Under the pieces are notes generated by a model, which saw nothing but the letters and a program-made list of their open reading frames with translations, did no database searches and was not told the DNA's origin. 26,057 nucleotides of DNA. Source: DATJPR01 sp035506295 (GTDB lineage: Bacteria > Bacteroidota > Ignavibacteria > UBA10030 > UBA6906). Position 1 is the stretch's first letter; each line of letters begins with the position of its first letter. Location of the stretch: assembly GCA_035506295.1 (NCBI GenBank), contig DATJPR010000109.1, forward strand, positions 1-26,057. Reading direction: 5' to 3'. The position numbers and the translations under genes were made by a program. Below are positions 9,301-16,205 of this stretch, in pieces.

Positions 9301-10080
9301 ATCGCTTTCATCGAGCGCGTGCCGCTGATCCAGTGCCGCATAGACGTCTCTTCGGAATGTGGTATCTCCGACAACGTAGCGCGACTTCCTCGATGGGACG
9401 GTTATCCATCGAATGAAGTGTCTCCCGTTGGCAGTATCCACCTTGTTCACGATCCCGGTGTGGTACATGTCTGTGCCGCCGGATCGGGTCTGAGCCGGCT
9501 GAATTTGGAAATTCCCGCAGCTCACTTCATCCCAGTAGTCACGGACACTCCCGTAAACGGTCAGATCGTAGATCTGGCCCGACCACGAGAGTCCCGACTG
9601 AATCGGTGTGTATCCATTGTGAGTCGAGTAATCAGGGTGCACACCAGGCCCTACGTACGTGTTCGCGGAAAAAAACATGTTCCAATAGTCTTCGTAGACA
9701 TACTTGCGTACCATTTTCCTGCCGCCCATCCGCGGGTCCGCATACCCCATCGAGCCTACCGCGTCTATGTTCGCCACCAGGGCCGTGTCAGCATCCTGGA
9801 TCGGCGCACTTCCGTCGGGGAGCCGCCCATCGACAAAGTCGACATACACCAATACGACGGGTTGGACCACGTTCACCATCGGCGCTGCCGGGGCAGAGGG
9901 CCCGATTGCTTGGCAGCGCTCCGGGATTTGCGATGTGCAGAGTGCGGGAAGAAGTGAAACGGAAACAACTGACAAGATGATCTTTTTCGTGAGTGTCGCC
10001 TGTTCGTTCTGCAACGATGGGGACCAATAACAGAGATGCAAGTTCCCTTCGGTCGGGGGGGCATCTTGCGAAGAGGACAA
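6361..10080 (-). CDS. Giant secreted M6-like metalloprotease with beta-helix, TPR-like region and T9SS sorting tail
   Basis: Up to 1239 residues. A hydrophobic signal peptide lies at about 33-50. The catalytic domain has HEFGHTIGFEH (321-331, zinc ligands His321, His325 and His331, base Glu322) followed by a Met-turn YDLMHWG (337-343), as in M6/immune-inhibitor-A peptidases. Residues about 700-890 hold right-handed beta-helix (PbH1/NosD-like) repeats rich in N-x-I-x-x-N-x-x-x-G-I. A TPR-like helical stretch follows (about 985-1140). The last 85 residues are a Por/T9SS sorting domain (NFPNPFN ... VYDILGR ... GVYFYRF ... RKLILLK). It should be exported across both membranes and anchored or released. 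No ATG precedes the signal peptide. The longest frame begins with TTG at 10080, and TTG at 10041 or 10014 is equally possible. It starts 10 bp after the sigma54 activator gene and is probably the last gene of that operon. Confidence 0.88.
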   Translation of the reverse strand: MSSSQDAPPTEGNLHLCYWSPSLQNEQATLTKKIILSVVSVSLLPALCTSQIPERCQAIGPSAPAAPMVNVVQPVVLVYVDFVDGRLPDGSAPIQDADTALVANIDAVGSMGYADPRMGGRKMVRKYVYEDYWNMFFSANTYVGPGVHPDYSTHNGYTPIQSGLSWSGQIYDLTVYGSVRDYWDEVSCGNFQIQPAQTRSGGTDMYHTGIVNKVDTANGRHFIRWITVPSRKSRYVVGDTTFRRDVYAALDQRHALDESDPEYLEFDRSTFEGKIGIIAAGGLLGGWAYQGGTEFFDSEKLWNNTNDHPSCVLNGITVLAHEFGHTIGFEHMAVGSYDLMHWGGFNDRRYYFCPPHINPLAKLQRHWLTRESNVVGVTSSGAYAIAPITSERPQVAIATVYGDPGRSDDWNHSEYFLIEYRKREKFNRFVGGPDNDSFAGGGLIWHYSKYGSCWSVFTVEDHTNSGIDFSLALEVAGYGSGYKGNTGSPSDLFYSGHGELNDSSAPNSRSMNNYATGIALNDFSTGSNLTFHATYSQGPIPAYTSFYRYVDQFPTDGSLPSGAMYIEGYRNTNAIVLGNGLSVDFAPQGGLGLVNVNSGAASFQAHEAGSIRLYRIWNQSAPLVISGNTAVTFESGSQFVLTQNATLTGSKESTLYFDRGSAMSGAPGSSLMVYGSCVANGDSIGSIVFDRLGSSGRWEGIFFQPMSRGSLRYCTFRNATHGVYAGCADHRNSHDPALSVEYCTFEYNLIGLYLEGLGASLSPIQNNTFFSNYAHGMYITDSWPQSISGNVISKNGGDGICLNNSSGLIVGNTISGNGMNGIYCYNQSAPEIRDNVIESNRWSGVQCDYFSPAILLGGSGGPGHNVIRKNNVNVWADYSSNMIAGNHAGFGLNSMYEEQFMNVAAGNQSHIEAGCNYWGGGSPSAWIYGGGTVDHAEYLTDDPNAGIGKDVTGYQPPAATLLNRPPRGTTESDTSSFFDADLLASLQIMLAGSYDEAILRYAQRCALEKDPAQYQYLLTQLAECYIGAGRNGFVGFLNSGVRPNLSNKDPLYATTLELENYYLIRDGKYDEAAANFETLARRFADDTATVRHALFGLWSLNAFRFRDGQSAGEYLALLKAQFPNDALTWHAKLLSGEIDSSFFVEKIPPALPSNIELLPNFPNPFNLTTTIRYTLPAQSSVTLTVYDILGRSVATLVQGPEDAGYHEVLFDGTGHSSGVYFYRFRAGNFVRTRKLILLK

Positions 10081-10090
10081 AGAGAACCCG

Positions 10091-11500
10091 CTATTCTCGG
10101 AACGTCGCAGGGTCGATGGAATATTCCGCCATCTTTCGGTAGATCGTTTTTCGATCGAGGTTCATGAGTTTTGCGATCTGGATGATGTTCCCCTTGTGGA
10201 CCCGAAGCATTCTGAGGAGGTAGGTCTCCTCTGCATGTCGGGTAATCGTCGAGAGGTACTCCTTGAAACCGACAGTACTGCCCACATCGCCTTCGGTCGG
10301 AGGAGCGGCCTGCTGGCTCGCGGCCGCAAGGGTTGGGATTTCGACCGATGTGATCGTATCTCCAGCCGTCTTAATGATGGCTCGCTTGATCAGGTTTTCC
10401 AACTCCCTGATGTTTCCCCTCCATTGATAGTTCATCATGGCAGGGTACACCTCCGGGGAAATCGCCTTCACCCGGTTCTGGGAGAGAGCAGCGTGCTTCT
10501 TCAGGAAATGTTCGACGAGCCCCGGCAAGTCATCGAGCCGCTCCCTGAGCGGCGGCATGAGAATAGGAAAAACGTTGAGCCTGTAGTAGAAGTCTTCACG
10601 AAACTGCCCGGCAGCCATCATTCCTTCAAGGTTCCGATTTGTCGCCGTGATGACTCTGATGTCGACTTTGATCGTCTCTCCACCCCCGACGCGCTGGATC
10701 TCGTTCTCCTGAAGGACACGAAGGAGCTTAGTTTGCACATTGAGTGGTACGTCTCCGATTTCATCGAGGAAGATTGTCCCGCCCTCCGCTGCCTCGAATT
10801 TCCCTATGTGTTGTTGATTTGCTCCGGTGAATGCTCCTTTTTCGTGACCGAACAGTTCGCTTTCAAGAAGTGTCTCTGCCAGGGCAGAGCAGTTGACGAC
10901 GACGAAGGACTTGTCGCGCCGTGAGCTATTGTAATGAATCGCCTTGGCCACGAGTTCCTTGCCCGTCCCGGTTTCCCCCAGGATCAAGGCCGCGACGTCC
11001 GTCGCAGCTACCTGCTGCACGAGGCGAAACACTTCTTTCATCCGGCTGTTCCGGCTGACGATGTTGCCGAAGGTGTAGATCTCGCGCACCTCTTCGCGCA
11101 AATTGATGAGTTCCCGCTCTTTGTCCTGCTCTTCAAGAGCCCGCTGGACCTTGATCAGAAGCTCGTCATTATCACTTGGCTTGGTCACGTAATCATAAGC
11201 ACCGCGTCGCATCGCCTCCACTGCGGTGGATACCGATGCAAATCCGGTCACCATGATGATGGGGAGATTGGGCTGGCTCGAATGGATGTTCGTAACGAGC
11301 TCGATACCGTTAATCCCCGGCATGACGAGGTCCGATATCACAAGATCGTACTTGTTCTCTGAGAGCAATCGAAGAGCCTCTTCGCCGCTTGCTGCATTGC
11401 CTGTAACGTAGCCTTTGTCCTCCAGCATGGCGGTGGTGCCGACCCGGAATGCCAGGTCATCATCGACGATCAGGATTTTCCTTTTGTGCTGTTGTGTCAT
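10091..11500 (-). CDS. NtrC-family sigma54-dependent response regulator
   Basis: A complete 469-residue enhancer-binding protein in three parts. The receiver has Asp57 in ISDLVMPG, Thr85 and Lys107. The AAA+ domain has Walker A GETGTGKE (175-182), the sigma54-contact loop GAFTGA (222-227), Walker B IFLDEIGD (243-250) and the arginine-finger region FREDFYYRLNVFPI. The C-terminal Fis-type helix-turn-helix is at about 430-465. The intact GAFTGA loop means it should drive sigma54 promoters. It overlaps the upstream kinase by 4 bases (ATGA), a mark of translational coupling and of a cognate pair. A matching sigma54 promoter with upstream dyads lies at the head of the locus (15382-15527). The family assignment is secure; the regulon is inferred. 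Confidence 0.96.
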   Translation of the reverse strand: MTQQHKRKILIVDDDLAFRVGTTAMLEDKGYVTGNAASGEEALRLLSENKYDLVISDLVMPGINGIELVTNIHSSQPNLPIIMVTGFASVSTAVEAMRRGAYDYVTKPSDNDELLIKVQRALEEQDKERELINLREEVREIYTFGNIVSRNSRMKEVFRLVQQVAATDVAALILGETGTGKELVAKAIHYNSSRRDKSFVVVNCSALAETLLESELFGHEKGAFTGANQQHIGKFEAAEGGTIFLDEIGDVPLNVQTKLLRVLQENEIQRVGGGETIKVDIRVITATNRNLEGMMAAGQFREDFYYRLNVFPILMPPLRERLDDLPGLVEHFLKKHAALSQNRVKAISPEVYPAMMNYQWRGNIRELENLIKRAIIKTAGDTITSVEIPTLAAASQQAAPPTEGDVGSTVGFKEYLSTITRHAEETYLLRMLRVHKGNIIQIAKLMNLDRKTIYRKMAEYSIDPATFRE

Positions 11501-13338
11501 TGGCCGGTCTCGTACGGGAGAAGAACGGTGAACGTTGAGCCCTTCCCGACAGTGCTTTCAACCTCGATGGAGCCCTGGTGCTGACTGACGATTCCATAGC
11601 TTACGGAGAGCCCGAGGCCGACGCCGCTTACTTTTCCCTTCGTGGTGAAGAAGGCGTCGAAGATGCGGTTGATATTCTCTTGCGGGATCCCGATCCCGGT
11701 GTCTCTGACCCGGATCCCGATGGTCCCGTTGTGGGCCGAGGCGGAGACGTCGAGCTCCCCGCCGTCGGGCATCGCGTCCCGGGCATTGGCAACAAGGTTC
11801 AAAAAGACCTGCTTGAGTTTGTCCTTCGATCCGCGGATCATCGGCAAGCCGTCATCGATTTTCAAAGAAATGCGGATGTCCTTGCCTGCCAGTTCATTAC
11901 GTGTAACGGCGAGCACCTCGTCCAGGACGCTGTGAAGGTCGATGAGCGTCGTCTGGTCTTCGAAGAGAGATCCCCGGTAGAGATTGAGCATTTGGGCCGT
12001 GAGTCTCGAGAGTCGCTCGACTTCATCGTATGCCACAACGATGAGGTCGCGTCCTTTGATCTCGGACGGGACACGTCCCAGGGCCGTCTTCAGGCAGCTT
12101 TGAATGTTATGGATGGGGTTGTTGATTTCGTGGGCGAGTTGCGCGGTCATTTTTCCCGTCGCGGCCAGGCGTTCGCTCCGAAGGAGGTTCTGTTGAGCTG
12201 TCTGGAGCTGGCGCAGGGTCTCATCAAGAGCAGTGTTGCGTTCGACCAGATTCTGGTTGAGCATCCCGAGCTCGGAAATCTTGTCTTTCAGGGAGGCGCT
12301 CATTTCCTTAAAACGCTGCGCAAGGACATTGATTTCATCCTTGCCTTTGACGTGGATGGGGTAATCATAGTTGCCTTTGCTGATCTCCGTGGTCCCGGTG
12401 ACAAGCTGCCGGATTGGACGGGTGATGCTCCGCGAAATCACGAGACCGATGACCGTCGTGATCGTAAGGAAGGCGAGGGAGACCAGTCCGAATGTGCCCA
12501 GGATCGACGCCATCGCCTTGCGCACTTCGCGGCTGAGTGATTTGATCATCAGGTACTGCACATTGGTCGAATCGCCGGCAGACGCCCGGTGCAGATAGTA
12601 CGCGGTGCCGAGGTAGGTCTCGTCCTTCGTCGCGAACTTGATCGCCGTTGCCACCGTATCACCTCCCGCGTCCCGTGCATGTAGCTCGAGGGACATGATG
12701 GCGGGGAGCAGGGTGGCGGCCTCTGTGGAATCCAAGGTCGTGAGGACGGTGGTTTGATTGCTGATCAACAGGACGTCGGTGTTCGTCGCCCGCTTGAGCG
12801 AGGCGATGTCGTTTCGCGTGAATTCAAATCCAATGGTCAATGTCCCGACAAGATCCGTTTCGACGACGATCGGGACCGAGACGATTCTGTAGAGGGAACC
12901 GCGGATGGGCCAGATATCCGTGCTGGCGACGAAGTGACGCGCGTTGGCGATGGTTCTTGCGGACGAGACATCCCACCGTTCGCTGTACCCCCGAAGGAGT
13001 TGGACGAGCGGTCGGCCTTCGCGGTCGGTCAGGACCATCAATTGACTGAGGGTGGCCTGGTTGAGTTCCTGCAAGAGCTCATACGCGGTTTTCGCGTCCC
13101 CGAGCTCCACGACCGCCCGGAGGCGGGGGGACTCCGCAATGACAAGGCAGGCGCGGATGAGCTGGGCGGACTGCAGCTTCTCGTGCACCGAGACCGAGGA
13201 GAAACCGGTCCGGAGCTCGTCCGTGAAGGACTCCTCCATCTTGCTGCGCGTCCAGTAGTTGATCACGAAAAAAGTGATGATCAACAGGCCCAGGACTACT
13301 CCCCAGATAGAGAGGAGTATTTTGATTCGGAGTGACAT
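11497..13338 (-). CDS. Membrane sensor histidine kinase (Cache-like sensor, HAMP, HisKA, HATPase)
   Basis: A 613-residue kinase with membrane helices at about 7-27 and 279-303. They enclose a periplasmic domain of about 250 residues whose size and patterns (SQLMVLTDREGRPLV, YRIVSVPIV..TDLVGTLTIGFEF) fit a double Cache fold that binds small ligands. A HAMP domain (about 302-355) and a coiled coil lead to HisKA, with His403 in LAHEINNPIHNIQ. The HATPase boxes are NLVANARDAMPDGG, DTGIGIP and GVGLGLSVS. The HEINNP type is typical of partners of NtrC-like regulators, and the regulator gene overlaps its stop. I chose the ATG at 13338 because it precedes the first helix directly and follows AAAGAGG. 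The open frame continues upstream but only into the neighbouring gene. Confidence 0.94.
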   Translation of the reverse strand: MSLRIKILLSIWGVVLGLLIITFFVINYWTRSKMEESFTDELRTGFSSVSVHEKLQSAQLIRACLVIAESPRLRAVVELGDAKTAYELLQELNQATLSQLMVLTDREGRPLVQLLRGYSERWDVSSARTIANARHFVASTDIWPIRGSLYRIVSVPIVVETDLVGTLTIGFEFTRNDIASLKRATNTDVLLISNQTTVLTTLDSTEAATLLPAIMSLELHARDAGGDTVATAIKFATKDETYLGTAYYLHRASAGDSTNVQYLMIKSLSREVRKAMASILGTFGLVSLAFLTITTVIGLVISRSITRPIRQLVTGTTEISKGNYDYPIHVKGKDEINVLAQRFKEMSASLKDKISELGMLNQNLVERNTALDETLRQLQTAQQNLLRSERLAATGKMTAQLAHEINNPIHNIQSCLKTALGRVPSEIKGRDLIVVAYDEVERLSRLTAQMLNLYRGSLFEDQTTLIDLHSVLDEVLAVTRNELAGKDIRISLKIDDGLPMIRGSKDKLKQVFLNLVANARDAMPDGGELDVSASAHNGTIGIRVRDTGIGIPQENINRIFDAFFTTKGKVSGVGLGLSVSYGIVSQHQGSIEVESTVGKGSTFTVLLPYETGQ

Positions 13339-13343
13339 CCTCT

Positions 13344-14456
13344 TTAAAAGGCTACCACGAGTTGAAGAACCGTGAGGTTGTCTTTGGGCATGCTGCCTCC
13401 ATGGGTCCTGGTTTCTCGACGGACAACCTTCAGGAGGACATCTTTGTAGAGGAAGTAACCCAATCCACCTTCCCACTCGGTGACATCATAATCCCATGGC
13501 TGTTCCGTCCCACCGAGCAACGCATCGCCGAAATGCAACCCTGAGAGGCGGAGAGCGCAGTAGAGGCGCGGCATCAGCGTGTATTTGCCCTCGACGGAGA
13601 AGCCCAGCACCTTGAAATCCTCGTCGCGCGTTTCCAACGGAACCTGATAGATGCTGGAAATTCCCTCCGCGTGCAGCTCTCCGTGTCCTCTGCTGAAATC
13701 GATGTCGACCTCCGCCGCGCGTTGGTTGTACGTATTCACATCAAGAGGCCGTGCAAGGGGGGACGACGGCTCTTCAAGGTACGGGCCCCAGGTGTACGCA
13801 GCTCCAACCGTCAGGCCGGTAAACGGTGTGACTGCAAGACGGAGCAGTTTCCCGAAATCGCTGTTCGTGTTTCCTCCGCCGTACGACGTCTCGCTGATGG
13901 TCCCACTGGTGACCGCAACGGAATAATCCACGATGCCGCAGGAGCCGAACACCATCATGCCGATATCGTACAGGCCGCCATCCAACAGACGCATGCCGGT
14001 CCCGGCGCCCTGTCCAGCAAGGATTTCCAACTCATGAGGAACATGGGAAGGAAGCGCGGTCCGATATTCGTAGATCACGGGGAGCCCGAAAAGGGGGTTT
14101 TGTCGAGGGTAGAGGCGCCCCTCGAGGTTCCCGAAAGGAAGATCGAATTTCCCGGCAACAACGTTCAGGTTGAGCGGAGTGACGTTCGCGAGGCGGATGG
14201 CGATGTAGTCGACGTAGACGTAACCGTTGTCCTCGACCCTTGCGTTCACCAGACCGGCTACGTTGTCATTCACGTAGCCATCGGCAAAGAAATCAGACTC
14301 CAGTCCGAACGACGGCCGTCCGCTGGAAACAGCCCTTGGCGACGTCGTGGCAGCGCTCTTGTAGAACTGCACAGCCGCCTGACCGCTCACGATAACCTGT
14401 GAAGCCGCAAGGGTTGGGACAAAGAGCAAAGTGGCCGCGAGACTGGTTTTGTTCAT
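13344..14456 (-). CDS. Outer-membrane beta-barrel (porin-like) protein of unknown substrate
   Basis: A 370-residue protein with a clear signal peptide (cleavage after about residue 19, ..LAASQ). It then has alternating amphipathic strands rich in Gly, Tyr, Val and Asp, ending in a terminal Phe (VLQLVVAF), the usual beta-signal for insertion by BAM. Segments such as VVAGKFDLPFGN resemble phosphate-selective or cation porin-like outer-membrane proteins, but I cannot assign a substrate. The last codons lie 5 bp before the kinase start, and the gene begins 8 bp after the cupredoxin gene, so all are one transcript. Given its neighbours it may admit a ligand, or hold a surface partner, for the copper protein encoded just upstream. 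Confidence 0.8.
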   Translation of the reverse strand: MNKTSLAATLLFVPTLAASQVIVSGQAAVQFYKSAATTSPRAVSSGRPSFGLESDFFADGYVNDNVAGLVNARVEDNGYVYVDYIAIRLANVTPLNLNVVAGKFDLPFGNLEGRLYPRQNPLFGLPVIYEYRTALPSHVPHELEILAGQGAGTGMRLLDGGLYDIGMMVFGSCGIVDYSVAVTSGTISETSYGGGNTNSDFGKLLRLAVTPFTGLTVGAAYTWGPYLEEPSSPLARPLDVNTYNQRAAEVDIDFSRGHGELHAEGISSIYQVPLETRDEDFKVLGFSVEGKYTLMPRLYCALRLSGLHFGDALLGGTEQPWDYDVTEWEGGLGYFLYKDVLLKVVRRETRTHGGSMPKDNLTVLQLVVAF

Positions 14457-14464
14457 CCCGGCGA

Positions 14465-15199
14465 CTAGTAAATGAAGTCAACTTGGACGGTGGAGTCCGC
14501 CGGGACTTCTACGCTGCGATGCTCCGCCGCGTCCCGGTCGTACCAAAGAACGATCCTGTACCTTCCCGGGGGAACATCGCGGATGACGTAGTCACCGTTG
14601 TTGTCCGGCACGGCGAAGTAGGGATGCCGCAGAACGAGGATCGTTGCCGACATATTTGAATGGATGTCGCAGTATACCCGCACGACTCCCGGTCTGTCGA
14701 ACGTGACCGACCGCGAGTCATCCTTGGGATACCGCCCAAGGTCGAAGTCCTTCGCTTCAGAATATGAAAACACGTTGTGAAAGAGATTGTCGCGGTTAGG
14801 GAAGTCCACGGTCGTTCCTACAAGAACAGGCAGCACCTGAGGATGGAACTGGAGATTCTTTTGGTCGAGAGCGGGGTTCCGGGAAGGAATCGGATACTTT
14901 TGTTGATCGAGGTCGTTCCCTTCAAGATAGACCACAGCGCGTTCGGAGAGCGTGTACTTGGTCGCCTCGGGAGGTACAACAAGGAACGAAGATTCGTCCA
15001 TCCCATGCCCCACGTACCGGCCCAGCATGTTGGCATGCATGCGATCATCCATGGCCTCTCTCGCCGAGGAAATTGTGACCCTTCCACGGATCTCTCCCGT
15101 AGAGGGCTTCGCATGTTCGTCCGCTGAAGAGTCAACAGGCGCCTGGCTATGCTGACCAAACAGCAACAAAACGAACACGAGGTGGGGGAGTGATATCAT
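14465..15199 (-). CDS. Secreted cupredoxin-domain protein with C-terminal carboxypeptidase-regulatory-like domain
   Basis: A 244-residue exported protein, first gene of the minus-strand operon. A signal peptide covers about 1-20. The centre has type 1 copper ligands as in plastocyanin/amicyanin: His141 (LFHNVFS), then Cys177, His180 and Met183 in CDIHSNM. The C-terminal 50 residues (GDYVIRDVPPGRYRIVLWYD) match a CarboxypepD_reg/SdrD-like beta-sandwich. Related proteins are often annotated as methylamine-utilization or plastocyanin-like proteins, and an electron-carrier or copper-sensing role in the periplasm is likely. The ATG at 15199 begins the signal peptide; a GTG at 15253 would add 18 unlikely residues. 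A second copper protein is encoded divergently at 15577. Confidence 0.82.
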   Translation of the reverse strand: MISLPHLVFVLLLFGQHSQAPVDSSADEHAKPSTGEIRGRVTISSAREAMDDRMHANMLGRYVGHGMDESSFLVVPPEATKYTLSERAVVYLEGNDLDQQKYPIPSRNPALDQKNLQFHPQVLPVLVGTTVDFPNRDNLFHNVFSYSEAKDFDLGRYPKDDSRSVTFDRPGVVRVYCDIHSNMSATILVLRHPYFAVPDNNGDYVIRDVPPGRYRIVLWYDRDAAEHRSVEVPADSTVQVDFIY

Positions 15200-15381
15200 C
15201 ACGTCGCCGGCAAGGTTATTGGGGACTGCTGCATGAATTAACGAATTTGCCACTTAGATTCAACGCTGTCCCAACGACCGGAGATCCCAATCTATGAACC
15301 CTTAACCTCCCTCCATCATTTGCACAGCCATGTGCCCTGGTCATCGACGGTAACGGATGGCACCCGGTCTTCCAGAGATTC

Positions 15382-15399
15382 TGTGGCTGATGCGCCACA
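15382..15399. promoter_or_regulatory. Candidate enhancer-binding dyad 1
   Basis: TGTGGC-N6-GCCACA is a perfect 18-bp dyad centred about 145 bp upstream of the expected start of the sigma54 transcript near 15538. That is the usual distance for an NtrC-type activator site. The half-site GCGCCACA recurs at 15411-15418. Assignment to the activator encoded at 10091-11500 is inference. Confidence 0.5.
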
Positions 15400-15410
15400 A
15401 ATCAACCCTG

Positions 15411-15429
15411 GCGCCACATCTCGTGGGGC
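15411..15429. promoter_or_regulatory. Candidate enhancer-binding dyad 2
   Basis: GCGCCAC-N5-GTGGGGC is an imperfect dyad (one mismatch) centred about 21 bp from dyad 1, roughly two helical turns, so the two sites would face the same side of DNA. Its inner part, GCCACATCTCG (15413-15423), is repeated in inverted orientation as CGAGATGTGGC (15505-15515), running into the -24 element of the sigma54 promoter. Confidence 0.42.
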
Positions 15430-15511
15430 TTTCATGCGACTATCAGCGTTTCCCCGGCCGGAGGAATGGTCATAATTGGCAGAAAGGGGGCGCTTGTACC
15501 CCCGCGAGATG

Positions 15512-15527
15512 TGGCACGTGCCATGCA
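15512..15527 (+). promoter_or_regulatory. sigma54 (-24/-12) promoter of the copper lipoprotein gene
   Basis: TGGCACG-N4-ATGCA matches the sigma54 consensus TGGCACG-N4-TTGCW at all but one base. It has the invariant GG (15513-15514) and GC (15525-15526) separated by exactly 10 bases. Transcription should start near 15538, giving a leader of about 40 bases before the ATG at 15577. The -24 element is also part of a perfect 12-bp palindrome (15512-15523). A sigma54 activator gene lies in the neighbouring operon, and candidate activator sites lie upstream at 15382-15429. Confidence 0.8.
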
Positions 15528-15576
15528 TGGAGACGTGCTCAACCACACAACTCCATCACCAACATTGAGGTAGAAC

Positions 15577-15966
15577 ATGCGCACCATCCTCCACGCTGCG
15601 GGAATGATCCTCGTCGTATTCCTCGGCCTCATCGTCGCGAGCTGCAAGAGCGACTCCTCGAACACCTATGGGTCTCCTACAGCGCCGTCCACTGCTCCGG
15701 CCAACACAGCTTCCAACACTGTCGAAATGTCGGGCATGTCGTTCATCCCGGCGCAAATCACCGTCAAGGTCGGGACGACGGTAACCTGGACAAACAATGA
15801 CAGCTTCGCTCATACAGCTACCAGCGACTCCTCGGGGGGCTGGGACACCGGCAATATTGCGGGAGGGAAATCCGCTGCGCACACGTTCAACACGGCAGGC
15901 ACTTTTCCGTACCGCTGCACTTACCACGCGGCCATGGGGATGGTCGGCACCGTGATCGTCCAGTGA
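15577..15966 (+). CDS. Cupredoxin lipoprotein (plastocyanin/amicyanin-like)
   Basis: A 129-residue lipoprotein. The hydrophobic leader ends in the lipobox IVASC with lipidated Cys23, followed by a Ser/Thr/Pro/Ala linker (about 24-47) and one cupredoxin domain. Copper ligands are His79 (SFAHTATS), Cys114, His117 and Met120. The C-x2-H-x2-M loop has the short amicyanin spacing, suggesting a blue, electron-carrying site. It would be tethered to the inner or outer membrane and act in the periplasm or at the surface. The start is set by GAGGTAG about 6 bases before the ATG. It is transcribed divergently from the copper-protein/kinase operon, has its own sigma54 promoter, and is followed by a terminator-like hairpin, so it is probably monocistronic. 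Confidence 0.92.
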   Translation: MRTILHAAGMILVVFLGLIVASCKSDSSNTYGSPTAPSTAPANTASNTVEMSGMSFIPAQITVKVGTTVTWTNNDSFAHTATSDSSGGWDTGNIAGGKSAAHTFNTAGTFPYRCTYHAAMGMVGTVIVQ

Positions 15967-15997
15967 GTGGCTGGAGCTGCGTCGCTGCTGTCGTTCG

Positions 15998-16019
15998 AGG
16001 GCTCGGGGAACCGAGCCCT
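15998..16019 (+). terminator. Terminator-like hairpin after the copper lipoprotein gene
   Basis: AGGGCTCGG and CCGAGCCCT form a perfect 9-bp GC-rich stem with a GGAA loop, 31 bases after the stop codon. The T-tract downstream is weak (AATCTCTC), so it may end transcription imperfectly or serve to protect the mRNA 3' end. Confidence 0.65.
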
Positions 16020-16034
16020 AATCTCTCAGCAATA

Positions 16035-16063
16035 TTGAAACGGGATAATTAATTCAGTACGTT
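16035..16063 (+). promoter_or_regulatory. Possible promoter of the surface-repeat gene
   Basis: TTGAAA (16035-16040), a 17-base AT-rich spacer, and TACGTT (16058-16063) fit -35 and -10 elements, the -10 poorly. It lies just after the terminator-like hairpin and about 140 bases upstream of the ATG at 16206, in the most AT-rich part of the gap. Confidence 0.3.
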
Positions 16064-16087
16064 AGCATCAGACAACCGGACCTGGGA

Positions 16088-16125
16088 TGGGACGTGGGAG
16101 GAGTTCGGTCCCAACATACCACGTC
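16088..16125 (+). promoter_or_regulatory. Two overlapping, mutually exclusive leader hairpins
   Basis: TGGGAC (16088-16093) pairs with GTCCCA (16108-16113). GACGTGG (16091-16097) pairs with CCACGTC (16119-16125). The left arms share three bases, so only one stem can form at a time. If transcription starts near 16070 this is the leader of the surface-repeat gene. The arms are short and the loops long (14 and 21 bases), so it could be chance. Confidence 0.3.
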
Positions 16126-16205
16126 TCCAGGCCTCGGAGCCCATTCGTCATCGTGGTGTGATGGATGGGCTCTTCGCTTTCAACCCCCACAAATGAAGAC
16201 TCACC

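Noticed and set aside
8590..9957. 455-codon open frame on the plus strand opposite the M6-like protease
   Set aside because: It is a shadow of the minus-strand gene, whose zinc motif, signal peptide and sorting tail are unmistakable. The plus-strand product shows no domain.
10940..11362. Open frame of 142 codons on the plus strand across the sigma54 activator gene
   Set aside because: Antisense to conserved AAA+ and receiver motifs; no independent support.
15322..15337. Minus-strand GGGCAC ... TGTGCAAA resembling a sigma54 promoter for the kinase operon
   Set aside because: The GG-GC gap is 11 bases, not 10, and sigma54 is strict about this spacing.
15401..15416. Minus-strand sigma54-like TGGCGC-N5-TTGAT pointing toward the kinase operon
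   Set aside because: Spacing is right but the -12 element has GA instead of the nearly invariant GC, and it lies inside the dyad region. Too weak to list as a promoter.
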